A stretch of 64,000 nucleotides of DNA from Lachnospiraceae bacterium G11 (GTDB lineage Bacteria > Bacillota > Clostridia > Lachnospirales > Lachnospiraceae). The stretch spans positions 1 to 64,000 of the forward strand of contig FMWZ01000010.1 of the NCBI GenBank assembly GCA_900103495.1. The letters are read 5' to 3'. The translations under genes were made by a program, and so were the position numbers. Below, one piece after another: positions 46,174-54,374 of the stretch. The notes under the pieces are model-generated. The model searched no databases. It was not told the DNA's origin and saw nothing but the letters and a program-made list of their open reading frames with translations. Numbering within the stretch: the first letter of the stretch is position 1; every line of letters begins with the position of its first letter.

Positions 46174-46206
46174 TCAAACTACATATTAAGAAAGGAAGGT
46201 TATGCT

Positions 46207-47100
46207 ATGAGGTACGTGTTTATTGTCAATCCCTTTGCGGGATCGGGGGACAGTGAGGCTCTTATCAGGGAGGCGGTAAACAACTCCAAACACACCGATG
46301 AGTGCGAAATCTATCTTACAAAGGCACCGGAGGATGCCACAAAGTTTGTGAGAGAATACCCAACCGATGAAGAGACAAGGTTCATAGCCTGCGGAGGTGA
46401 CGGAACCATCAACGAGGTATTTAACGGAGCGGTGGGGAAACCAAACACATCAGTAAGCTGTTATCCTTGCGGCAGCGGAAATGACTTTGTGAAGGTATTC
46501 GGAGCTGATAAGTTTAAGGACATTGAAGCCATTATGGAAGCTCCCGCAAAGCCCATCGATTTAATAAAAGTTGGGGACAGATACAGCAACAATGTAACAA
46601 ACTTCGGCTTTGACACCACGGTTGCCATAACAATCAACAAGGAAAGAGAGAAAACCGGCCACGGCAATAAGAACGCCTACACCAAGGGAATAATAACAGC
46701 ACTTATTAAGAGCATGAAGAATAAGGTTACGGTTGTTGCCGACGGCGAGGTTATCAATCCGGAAGGCAAAGCCCTTCTTTGCACAGTGGCAAACGGACAA
46801 TACGTGGGTGGCTCATTTAAGTGCGCCCCCAGAGCCCAGGTGGATGACGGATGGCTTGAGGTTTGCCTCATTAAGCCAATATCAAGACTTCGTTTTGTAC
46901 GAATCCTTGGCCCCTACACAGAAGGAAAGCATCTGGATGACGAGAAGATGAAGGATATAATCGTCTATCGCCGTGCCAAGAAAGTGGAGGTAAAGGGTGA
47001 ACCCGGATTTGCCTATTCACTTGACGGAGAGATAATCTACCAGGACAATTTCACATTGGAAGTGGCGGAGAAAGCAATAAACTTTGCCGTTCCGGGATAA
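46207..47100 (+). CDS. Diacylglycerol kinase/lipid kinase, YegS/BmrU family
   Basis: 297 residues. NPFAGSG and the catalytic GGDGTINEVFNG with PCGSGNDFVKVFG identify the DAGK catalytic domain; C-terminal beta domain ends with GEPGFAYSLDGE. It phosphorylates diacylglycerol or related lipids at the inner face of the membrane. The start follows AAGGAAGGT at 7 bases. A long terminator ends the unit. Confidence 0.92.
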   Translation: MRYVFIVNPFAGSGDSEALIREAVNNSKHTDECEIYLTKAPEDATKFVREYPTDEETRFIACGGDGTINEVFNGAVGKPNTSVSCYPCGSGNDFVKVFGADKFKDIEAIMEAPAKPIDLIKVGDRYSNNVTNFGFDTTVAITINKEREKTGHGNKNAYTKGIITALIKSMKNKVTVVADGEVINPEGKALLCTVANGQYVGGSFKCAPRAQVDDGWLEVCLIKPISRLRFVRILGPYTEGKHLDDEKMKDIIVYRRAKKVEVKGEPGFAYSLDGEIIYQDNFTLEVAEKAINFAVPG

Positions 47101-47113
47101 ATCAGAAAACTTT

Positions 47114-47149
47114 AAAGGCCCAAATACTGCGGTATTTGGGCCTTTTTTT
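47114..47149 (+). terminator. Strong intrinsic terminator
   Basis: 14-bp perfect stem AAAGGCCCAAATAC/GTATTTGGGCCTTT with TGCG loop and TTTTTTT tail. Confidence 0.93.
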
Positions 47150-47180
47150 GCCCTTACGAAAAAATTTTTTAAAAATAGTG

Positions 47181-47209
47181 TTGACATACTACGACGGTCG
47201 TGGTATAAA
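47181..47209 (+). promoter_or_regulatory. Promoter of the PadR operon
   Basis: TTGACA (47181-47186), 17-base spacer, TATAAA (47204-47209). The spacer is filled by an operator-like dyad. Confidence 0.85.
47187..47205. promoter_or_regulatory. PadR operator candidate 1 (inside promoter)
   Basis: TACTACGAC-G-GTCGTGGTA: inverted repeat with 8 of 9 pairs, exactly between -35 and -10. Confidence 0.65.
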
Positions 47210-47221
47210 TACTTTATCAGA

Positions 47222-47244
47222 CGTACTACGGCAGACGTAGTACG
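47222..47244. promoter_or_regulatory. PadR operator candidate 2 (downstream)
   Basis: CGTACTACG-GCAGA-CGTAGTACG: perfect 9-bp arms sharing the TACTACG core with operator 1. It falls just past the expected transcription start. Confidence 0.7.
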
Positions 47245-47281
47245 ACAAACGAAGCAACGACAGACGTAGGAGGAGAACCAC

Positions 47282-47629
47282 ATGATAGAAATCAGCAGTG
47301 ACGTCATCAGAGGTTACAATGACACGATGATCCTCTTCATCCTGGGAGATGCACCTTCATACGGATATGAAATTTCCAAGAAGATTAAACAGTTATCGAA
47401 AGAGAAATATCTGATTAAGGAAACAACATTGTATTCGGCTTTCACCAGAATGGAGAAGAACGGTTTTATCGAATCTTTCGTATCAGACGATTCGGAAGGA
47501 AATGGAAAGAAGCGCACATATTACAGAATCACAGAATCAGGAAAGCAATATTACAGAGAGAAATGTGAGGAATGGAAATTAACCAAGGACGTTGTTGAGA
47601 ACTTTATAAGAGACAACGGAATAGCTTAG
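47282..47629 (+). CDS. PadR family transcriptional regulator
   Basis: 115 residues, short single-domain PadR with winged helix (YGYEISKKIKQ; TTLYSAFTRMEKNGFIESF; KRTYYRITESGKQYY) and a C-terminal dimer helix. Preceded by GTAGGAGGAG. Two operator-like dyads in its own promoter indicate autorepression. It heads a three-gene unit with a HAAS-domain membrane protein and a DUF4097 protein, a common arrangement in Firmicutes linked to envelope stress. Confidence 0.92.
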   Translation: MIEISSDVIRGYNDTMILFILGDAPSYGYEISKKIKQLSKEKYLIKETTLYSAFTRMEKNGFIESFVSDDSEGNGKKRTYYRITESGKQYYREKCEEWKLTKDVVENFIRDNGIA

Positions 47630-47642
47630 GAGGGATTGGATA

Positions 47643-48626
47643 GTGAACACAATTAAGAATTATTTGGAAAGCATGTTTGCCAATATGCCCAATACACCTG
47701 ATGTATTGAAAGCAAAGAATGAGCTTTGGCAGATGATGGAAGATAAGTACACAGAGCTTATCGGTGAAGGCAAGACCGAGAACGAGGCAGTTGGAACTGT
47801 AATCTCTGAGTTCGGAAACCTTGAGGATCTGGCAGACGTATTAAATCTTAGAAATGCATTTGAGCAGAAGGCACAGACAATTGACAACACACCAAGAAGA
47901 AACATTTCAAGGGATGAAGCCTTCGGATACATTAAGGACAGAACCACCAACGGACTTCTGGTGGGTATCGGAGTTTTCCTTTGCATAGCATCAGTTATCT
48001 GCCCCATATCTTTGAGTGAGATGGGAAGAATTGGAAATGCCTTCGGAATAACAGGAATGATGGCAATGATATCTGTGGCAATTGTTCTTTTCATAGTTGC
48101 CGGCACCAAGACAAGAAAGTGGGACTTCATAGAGCATACACCCTGCAGTCTTGACTACGGAACCGCAACAGAACTGGCAACAGAGAGAGAGAAATACCAG
48201 TCAACTCATGCTGTAAGACTTACAATAGGAATTCTTCTCTGCGCTCTCAGCTGGGTACCTGCAGCAGTAATGGATGAGCTTATAGTGAATCTTCCTTTAA
48301 TCGGAGATGTTATAACTCCTTCTATTCTTTTTGCAGCAGTTGGAGTCGGAGTATTCCTTATTATACTTACCAACAAGATTATGAATTCCTATGACAGACT
48401 TCTTGGAACCAACGATAAGGCAACTGTCAGCGGAAATTACGGAAGGGAGAACGAACCCGTGTATATCAATAAGACAGTAGATACAATAATGTCAGTTTAC
48501 TGGCCCACAATCACATGCGTTTACCTCGCATACAGCTTCATTACATTTAACTGGTTCTCATCATGGATTATCTGGCCCATTGCCGGAATCATCCACTACG
48601 TATTAAAGAAGAACCTTACAAAATAA
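47643..48626 (+). CDS. HAAS-domain membrane protein (PadR-associated)
   Basis: 327 residues from GTG 47643 (GGAGGG upstream). Cytoplasmic helical HAAS-like domain about 1-75 (NELWQMMEDKYTELIGEGKTENEAVGTVISEFGN is the typical core), then four to six membrane helices with segments around 115-170, 200-260 and 290-325. HAAS domains accompany PadR regulators and are thought to pass a membrane signal to them. No enzymatic motif. Confidence 0.83.
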   Translation: MNTIKNYLESMFANMPNTPDVLKAKNELWQMMEDKYTELIGEGKTENEAVGTVISEFGNLEDLADVLNLRNAFEQKAQTIDNTPRRNISRDEAFGYIKDRTTNGLLVGIGVFLCIASVICPISLSEMGRIGNAFGITGMMAMISVAIVLFIVAGTKTRKWDFIEHTPCSLDYGTATELATEREKYQSTHAVRLTIGILLCALSWVPAAVMDELIVNLPLIGDVITPSILFAAVGVGVFLIILTNKIMNSYDRLLGTNDKATVSGNYGRENEPVYINKTVDTIMSVYWPTITCVYLAYSFITFNWFSSWIIWPIAGIIHYVLKKNLTK

Positions 48627-48665
48627 ACGCAAAGGCGTAAGACATATATAGGAAAAGGAGATATT

Positions 48666-49514
48666 ATGAACGATCAGAATCAGAATAAAAACAGCGGCGG
48701 TAAGAACGCATATTTAATTATACTTACAATTGTTACAGTCATTTGTATCATCTTCGGAGTTTTTTGGAATATCGGAGGATGGTTCGGACACAGATGGGGT
48801 TCAAGATTATTTGATCACAACTGGTCATTCGGATACACTGACGCAGGGGAAACGAGTCATGAAACTATGAAAGTCGATGCTTTCGACACCATTGAAGTTG
48901 ACCTTGGAATCGGCCAGGTGAAACTGGAAGTAGGAAACGGATACGGCATTTCATATGATTTTCCTGAGAAATATGTTCCCGAGTGCAAGGTGAAGAGCGG
49001 AAAGCTCACTGCCAAGCAGCCCAGAGTTCATAATGTGGGTAACAAAGCTAATGACGACTACGAACTGATTATTACCGTTCCCAAAGATGCGGATTTAAAT
49101 AAGGTGAAAATCAATTGCGCCCTTGGAGATATCGTCATCGAAGGTGTAGACGCGGATAAATTTGATATCAACGAAAGCCTTGGAGAAATCAGAATCAAAG
49201 ATGCCAAGTGCGAAACCCTTGATGCTGACAACTCTTTAGGAAGCATTAATTTAAGCAACGTTGAAGCCAAAACACTTGATGCAAATCTTTCAATGGGAGA
49301 TTTAAGAGTTACATCTTCTGACATTGAAGATGTTAGATGCAACAACTCCATGGGAAGCGTAGAGTTCTCAGGTGACTGTGCATATCTTGATATTGATAAC
49401 AACATGGGTGATGTCAGAATTGACACCAAATCCGACTGGAAAGGTTCCCTTACAACCGATATGGGTGTTGTAAAGGTGAACGGCGAGAACATGGGAACCA
49501 AGTGTAAGAGATAA
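48666..49514 (+). CDS. DUF4097 beta-helix-type membrane-anchored protein
   Basis: 282 residues: one N-terminal membrane helix (about 16-38), then an extracytoplasmic repeat-rich beta region with a repeating core such as ESLGEIRI, NSLGSINL, LSMGDLRV, NSMGSVEF, NNMGDVRI, about 18 to 20 residues per turn. This is the adhesin-like DUF4097 fold, seen next to PadR/HAAS genes. It probably senses or contacts the envelope. GAAAAGGAG precedes the ATG. Confidence 0.85.
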   Translation: MNDQNQNKNSGGKNAYLIILTIVTVICIIFGVFWNIGGWFGHRWGSRLFDHNWSFGYTDAGETSHETMKVDAFDTIEVDLGIGQVKLEVGNGYGISYDFPEKYVPECKVKSGKLTAKQPRVHNVGNKANDDYELIITVPKDADLNKVKINCALGDIVIEGVDADKFDINESLGEIRIKDAKCETLDADNSLGSINLSNVEAKTLDANLSMGDLRVTSSDIEDVRCNNSMGSVEFSGDCAYLDIDNNMGDVRIDTKSDWKGSLTTDMGVVKVNGENMGTKCKR

Positions 49515-49532
49515 ACTAAGATTTTAAATTGC

Positions 49533-49586
49533 GATAAGGCTCCTTGCCTGGGGGGTGTTCACTATCCCCGGTGAGGGGCTTTTATC
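49533..49586 (+). terminator. Long imperfect terminator hairpin
   Basis: GATAAGGCTCCTTGCCTGGGG pairs with CCCCGGTGAGGGGCTTTTATC through several wobble pairs; closes the PadR operon. Confidence 0.6.
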
Positions 49587-49654
49587 ATTGAATTTTCGGG
49601 GGAAATAAAGTAAAATGTTTGATTGAGAGTTATTTAATCAGGAGGTTTATACTC

Positions 49655-50827
49655 ATGGCACAACAAAATGAGACAACCGAAAAGGTTGTTACTAAATACG
49701 ACAAAAAAATCAAGGAGCGCAAGGAGCGGGAAGCAAAGGATAAAAGAGATCAGAAGATAGCCAAAATCGTCGGTTTCTCCATCGTAGGATTAATCGTCCT
49801 TGCCATTGCGGTTTCCATCGGATTATCCGTTTCAAAGAAGAGCAAGGCCGTTAATTCTCCTTATATCAAGGTTGGAAACTACGATGTAACCAAGGTTGAG
49901 TACGATTTCTATTACAATTCTCTGGTTTCCAATTACATTAATTCCTATGGTTCAATGATAAGCTATATGGGACTAGATACCACGAGACCCTTTGATGAGC
50001 AGCAGTACTCTGATGAGATGACCTGGAAGGATTTCTTTGATAAGATGACTGTTCAGCAGCTTCTTGAACTTAAGGCCTGCAAGGATGATGCTGCAGCCAA
50101 GGGATTTGAGTACGACACAGAGGAAGATTTTAAGAAGTTCGTAGAGGGTGTGGAAACCAAGGCCAAGGAAGACGGCGTAAGCGTAGCTGATTTTTACAAA
50201 AATAACTTCGGTGAATATGCATCCGAGAAGAACCTTGAGTCATACATCAGAGAAACATTCCTTGTAGATGCTTATCTTTCAAAGCTTGTTGATGACAACA
50301 TGCCTTCAGATGATGAGATTTCATCCTACTATGAGGAGAACAAGAGAGATTACGATCTTGTGGACTACAGATTATATCTTTCAACTCCCGAAATTGGTGA
50401 GGATGACAGCGATGAGGTGAAGGAAGCTGCCATTGCAACTGCAAAGGAGAACGCTGAGACCCTTGCAGACGAAATCAAGGCCGGAGCAGACTTTGAGGAA
50501 GCGGTTGCAGAGTATGAGGAGTCAGAATCCGAGGAGGAGGACGCTCACCTTATTAACGATATGAACTATGGATATACATCAAGCGTATATTCAGACTGGC
50601 TTTTCGACGAAGGCAGAATCGAGGGCGACACCGAGAACTTTGCCGATGAAGAAAACAACAGATACTATGTAATTCAGTTTGTTGAGAGAACTGTTCCCGA
50701 AGATGTGAATAACACAATCGGCGTAACCCTTTCAAACAATGCAGTAAACGAGTACAAGGAAGAGCTTACAAAGAACTACGAAACAAAGGATGTAGCAGGA
50801 GAGATTCGCGCTGTCGCATTTGAGTAA
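49655..50827 (+). CDS. SurA/PrsA-like membrane-anchored foldase protein
   Basis: 390 residues from ATG 49655 (CAGGAGGT upstream). Lys/Glu-rich cytoplasmic start, one membrane helix about 49-70, then a SurA N-terminal-like helical region (VGNYDVTKVEYDFYYNSLV...) and a C-terminal part that aligns with degenerate PpiC-type peptidyl-prolyl isomerase. The clear PpiC active-site residues are not evident, so chaperone without isomerase activity is possible. It helps fold secreted proteins at the outer face. Cotranscribed with the CPBP protease gene 12 bases later. Confidence 0.75.
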   Translation: MAQQNETTEKVVTKYDKKIKERKEREAKDKRDQKIAKIVGFSIVGLIVLAIAVSIGLSVSKKSKAVNSPYIKVGNYDVTKVEYDFYYNSLVSNYINSYGSMISYMGLDTTRPFDEQQYSDEMTWKDFFDKMTVQQLLELKACKDDAAAKGFEYDTEEDFKKFVEGVETKAKEDGVSVADFYKNNFGEYASEKNLESYIRETFLVDAYLSKLVDDNMPSDDEISSYYEENKRDYDLVDYRLYLSTPEIGEDDSDEVKEAAIATAKENAETLADEIKAGADFEEAVAEYEESESEEEDAHLINDMNYGYTSSVYSDWLFDEGRIEGDTENFADEENNRYYVIQFVERTVPEDVNNTIGVTLSNNAVNEYKEELTKNYETKDVAGEIRAVAFE

Positions 50828-50839
50828 GAGGAGTAAAAT

Positions 50840-51838
50840 ATGTCTCTTTACAGGAAAAATTTTTCAGCTGTAGGACTTATATATGCGGGCATGCTGGTTC
50901 TGGTGACAGCTTTACAGTATGGAATCGGCATTCTTTTCTCAGACTTTGCCCCTGAAATTATTTCAGACCATTTCTGGCTTTACTTTATTATTGCCATGGC
51001 ACCCACATACGTGGTGGGCTATCCGATGGTTAAGTATTTCATGGACAAAAGGGAAAAGAGGGAAATTGAAAGAAGAAAGCTTAAGTTCTCGGATTTTCTG
51101 ATTTTCCTATGTATTGCAGAGTGCTTTCTCATAGTGGGAAGCCTGGTGGGAAATTACGTTAATGGGCTTATATCTGCAGCTACCGGAATTGAGATTACAA
51201 ACCCTGTGGGAGATGTGTTAAACAGTTCCGTTTTGTGGGTTAATATTCTTGTGGCGGGAATCATCGGTCCCATTTTCGAGGAGCTTTTATTCAGAAAGCT
51301 TTTGGTTGATAACCTTAGCAAATACGGCGAGGGACTTGCCATAACCGTTTCCGGATTTGCATTTGGACTGTTCCACGGAAACTTTACCCAGTTCTTCTAT
51401 GCAACAATGATAGGTCTGCTCTTCGGATACATATATGTACGTACCGGAAGAATCAGATATACAATCATTCTTCATATGATGATTAATCTGGGGTCAACTC
51501 TGATTGCCCCTGTATATAACATGGTGGACACGGATCTTATAGATTCGTCATCAAGCTATGCGGAAATCGGAGAGAAAATCCTCTCCATGCCTCCGGAGGA
51601 ACTTTGGAGTTTCGCCTGGCCGCTTTTGGCTCTTGGTGTATACGCCATTGCCACATACGGAATGGCCATAGCCGGATTAATTCTGTACCTTATTAAGAGA
51701 AAGCATATGTTCATTAACCCGGTGGAAAATGAGATTTACACCGGATACAGATTTAAGGCTGTTATGGGAAGCTTCGGAGTGTGGGTATACATTATGGCCT
51801 GTGGGGCACTTTTTGCAGCAGCAATATTTTTGAGATAA
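50840..51838 (+). CDS. CPBP family intramembrane metalloprotease
   Basis: 332 residues with about 8 membrane helices. Catalytic motifs in order: EELLFR (Glu-Glu and Arg, about 146-151), FGLFHGN (His, about 176-182), and HMMINLGS (about 212-219), the glutamate/His site of CPBP (Abi/Rce1-type) peptidases. In bacteria such enzymes act in bacteriocin maturation or immunity and in membrane protein processing; Rce1 relatives cut prenylated CaaX proteins. The AAGAGGAG site precedes the ATG. Confidence 0.9.
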   Translation: MSLYRKNFSAVGLIYAGMLVLVTALQYGIGILFSDFAPEIISDHFWLYFIIAMAPTYVVGYPMVKYFMDKREKREIERRKLKFSDFLIFLCIAECFLIVGSLVGNYVNGLISAATGIEITNPVGDVLNSSVLWVNILVAGIIGPIFEELLFRKLLVDNLSKYGEGLAITVSGFAFGLFHGNFTQFFYATMIGLLFGYIYVRTGRIRYTIILHMMINLGSTLIAPVYNMVDTDLIDSSSSYAEIGEKILSMPPEELWSFAWPLLALGVYAIATYGMAIAGLILYLIKRKHMFINPVENEIYTGYRFKAVMGSFGVWVYIMACGALFAAAIFLR

Positions 51839-51844
51839 AATAAA

Positions 51845-51878
51845 GGGCTTGTCAATTCAAGAATTGACAGGCCCGTTT
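51845..51878. terminator. Bidirectional terminator
   Basis: GGGCTTGTCAATTC/GAATTGACAGGCCC stem of 14 pairs with one wobble and a T-rich tail on both sides (GTTTTG; reverse strand also has a T run). Placed between convergent genes and shared by both. Confidence 0.85.
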
Positions 51879-52825
51879 TGTCGGTAGGATTTAGGGGATA
51901 TCCCGTATTTTTCCTTAAAGCTTCGGTAAAAAAACGAGGAATTGTTATATCCCAGATTTTCGATAATACTGTCTATGGAAAGGGAAGAATTATTTAAAAG
52001 ATACACCGCCTGCTGAAGCTTTTGCTGCTTTAAAAGTTCCTTGAAATTCTGCCCGGTATATTTCTTTAGAAGCCTGCTTACGGTGTAATCCGGCAGGTTT
52101 AATTCAGATGAGATTTCGCTCAAGGTTCCGGACTTATAGTTTGACTCGATGTATTTTAGCACTTTAAAAACCGAAACATGCTCATAATCGTCTCCACTTT
52201 CGGGTATTTCCGAAAAGGTGGAGAGGTTCATTAAAAGGAGACCCATGGTAACGCTTACCAAAGTGTTGGTGTGGGTCTTCTTTTCTATTAGGGTCCAGAG
52301 CATGTTCTCAATAAGGTTCTCAATGGGAAGGATATCCTTGGCTTTAAAATACAAAAAATCAACTCCGGACTTCTCCCCTGTAAGGGCCGATATCAGAAAA
52401 TGCCTGAGAACATTATCCTGCTCAATCATGGCAAGAGACTTGTCAAAGAATTCGGGAAGGATGATAAAGTTCACGGCAAGATCTGTGGAGGCAGCAGGCA
52501 TTATCTCGTGGATAGCATGCTGATTCAGAAAAAGCAGATCCCCCTCATTAAGGACAACCTTGTCTTCGCCGTTAATTATGTGGGTGGTGGAACCTTTACA
52601 CATGTAAACCATTTCCACATAGTTATGCCTGTGCTTTGGAAAATAGGCAAAGCGGGTATGGGGCCTGATTTCGATAAGGCGCCCCTTGGACAAAAGCTTC
52701 CTGTTATCCACTATAAATTCTCTGGTGGAGGAATAATTCTCCTTACGGATTTCCTCATGTTCCTTGAGAATCTGTTTCTCTTCATCTGTAATTACGCTTA
52801 AATAATCCAGTATCTCTTTGGTCAT
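51857..52825 (-). CDS. AraC family regulator with cupin domain, rhamnose locus
   Basis: 322 residues from the ATG at 52825, preferred because GGTGAT lies 7 bases upstream; an ATG 18 bases earlier (52843) lacks a site. Cupin-type sugar sensor about 50-130 (FAYFPKHRHNYVEMVYMCKG...HIINGEDKVVLNEGDLLFL) and AraC double HTH about 225-320 (SEISSELNLPDYTVSRLLKKYTG). It is transcribed away from rhaB with a 120-base shared promoter gap, the RhaR/RhaS arrangement, so it probably activates the rhamnose/galacturonate operon. Confidence 0.9.
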   Translation of the reverse strand: MTKEILDYLSVITDEEKQILKEHEEIRKENYSSTREFIVDNRKLLSKGRLIEIRPHTRFAYFPKHRHNYVEMVYMCKGSTTHIINGEDKVVLNEGDLLFLNQHAIHEIMPAASTDLAVNFIILPEFFDKSLAMIEQDNVLRHFLISALTGEKSGVDFLYFKAKDILPIENLIENMLWTLIEKKTHTNTLVSVTMGLLLMNLSTFSEIPESGDDYEHVSVFKVLKYIESNYKSGTLSEISSELNLPDYTVSRLLKKYTGQNFKELLKQQKLQQAVYLLNNSSLSIDSIIENLGYNNSSFFYRSFKEKYGISPKSYRQNGPVNS

Positions 52826-52948
52826 AGAATCACCATAGTGCAAATAAAGACCCTATTTTTGTAAGTTTAGGTCCTATTAATTCCTGCTTATAGACTATAT
52901 CATAAATCTGTAGTATGTAAAAGTATGTATATTGATTGGGAGTAGAAA
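52826..52948. promoter_or_regulatory. Divergent promoter region of the rhamnose operon
   Basis: AT-rich gap between the AraC gene and rhaB. Candidate -10 boxes (TATATCATA region at 52897-52905) are seen, but no clear -35; AraC-dependent promoters often lack one. Ends in GGGAG before the rhaB ATG. Confidence 0.4.
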
Positions 52949-54361
52949 ATGGAAAAACACGGAAAACACCTGGCTATAGACATCGGAGCCTCCGGAGGAC
53001 GCCACATGATAGCTTTCATGGAAGGCGGAAAGATGACTCTTAAAGAAATCTACCGCTTCGAGAATGAGATGACAAATAAGGACGGAAAACTTGTCTGGGA
53101 TTTGGAGAGGCTCTTTGATGAAATCTTAAATGGTATGGAAAGATGCTTAGTGGAAGGCCTTATTCCCGACAGCATGGCCATCGATACCTGGGCAGTGGAC
53201 TATGTTCTTTTGGATGAAGAGGACAAGGTAATCGGAGATACCTTTGGATACAGAGACGGAAGAACCAAGGACATGGATAAGGCAGTTTATGGTTCTGTGT
53301 CCGAGGAGAAGCTTTACGAAAGAACAGGTATCCAAAAGCAGATATTTAATACCATATACCAGCTGACAGCTGATAAGGTCAGGACACCGGAGAAATATAA
53401 AAATGCAAAAACATTTCTCATGCTTCCCGACTATTTTAACTTTCTGTTAACGGGAGCAAAGAAATCAGAGTATACCAATGCCACATCAACTAACCTTGTC
53501 GATCCCGAGACAGGTGACTGGGACAGGGAATTAATACGTATGGCAGGCCTAAGAGATGACATGTTCCTGCCCCTTTCCATGCCCGGAAGCTTTGTGGGAA
53601 CTCTCAAAAAAGAGGTTATCGAACGCGTGGGATTTGACTGCGATGTTCTTATGTGCGCAAGCCATGACACTGCCTCAGCTGTAATGTCTGTACCTGCAAA
53701 GGATAAGGACTTTGTCTATATAAGTTCCGGAACCTGGTCGTTGATGGGAACGGAGTTAAATAAGGCCGACAGGAGTGAAGCCTCAAGGGAAGGCAACTTT
53801 ACCAACGAGGGCGGATACGGAAAGCGCTACAGATATCTAAAGAACATAATGGGCCTTTGGATGATCCAATCTGTAAGGAAGGAAATTGCAAAGGAACTTT
53901 CCTATGCAGTAATCGCGAAGGAAGCTGAAAACAACAGTGACTTTGCGGCGAGAGTAGACGTGGGGAATCAGAGGTTTTTTGCACCGGAAAGCATGGTGGA
54001 GGAGATACAAAACTATTGCAGGGAAAGCAATCAGCCGGTGCCTACAAGAATAGGACAGATTGCGGCGGTGGTGTATAAGAGCCTGGCAATAAGCTATGCA
54101 AATACCGTCAAAGAAATCGAGGCCAACACCGGGAAAAGTTATGGCTCTATATACATAGTGGGCGGCGGCTCCAATGCTGACTATCTCAATCGCCTGACGG
54201 CGAAGCTTTCCGGGAAAAAGGTGTATGCCGGTCCCGGTGAGGCAACAGCCATAGGAAATGCAATGGCACAGATGCTAAGAGCCAAAGAGTTTTCGGATAT
54301 AAACGAAGCGAGGGAATGTGTATATAAATCCTTTGACATAAAAGAGTACTTGCCGGAATAA
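52949..54361 (+). CDS. rhaB: Rhamnulokinase
   Basis: 470 residues, FGGY kinase. N-terminal phosphate motif DIGASGGRHM, DTWAVDYVLL, CASHDTASA and ISSGTWSLMG match rhamnulokinases. It phosphorylates L-rhamnulose with ATP to rhamnulose-1-phosphate, the substrate for RhaD. First gene of the operon, directly downstream of the AraC-controlled promoter. Confidence 0.95.
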   Translation: MEKHGKHLAIDIGASGGRHMIAFMEGGKMTLKEIYRFENEMTNKDGKLVWDLERLFDEILNGMERCLVEGLIPDSMAIDTWAVDYVLLDEEDKVIGDTFGYRDGRTKDMDKAVYGSVSEEKLYERTGIQKQIFNTIYQLTADKVRTPEKYKNAKTFLMLPDYFNFLLTGAKKSEYTNATSTNLVDPETGDWDRELIRMAGLRDDMFLPLSMPGSFVGTLKKEVIERVGFDCDVLMCASHDTASAVMSVPAKDKDFVYISSGTWSLMGTELNKADRSEASREGNFTNEGGYGKRYRYLKNIMGLWMIQSVRKEIAKELSYAVIAKEAENNSDFAARVDVGNQRFFAPESMVEEIQNYCRESNQPVPTRIGQIAAVVYKSLAISYANTVKEIEANTGKSYGSIYIVGGGSNADYLNRLTAKLSGKKVYAGPGEATAIGNAMAQMLRAKEFSDINEARECVYKSFDIKEYLPE

Positions 54362-54374
54362 AGGAGGAAAAATC

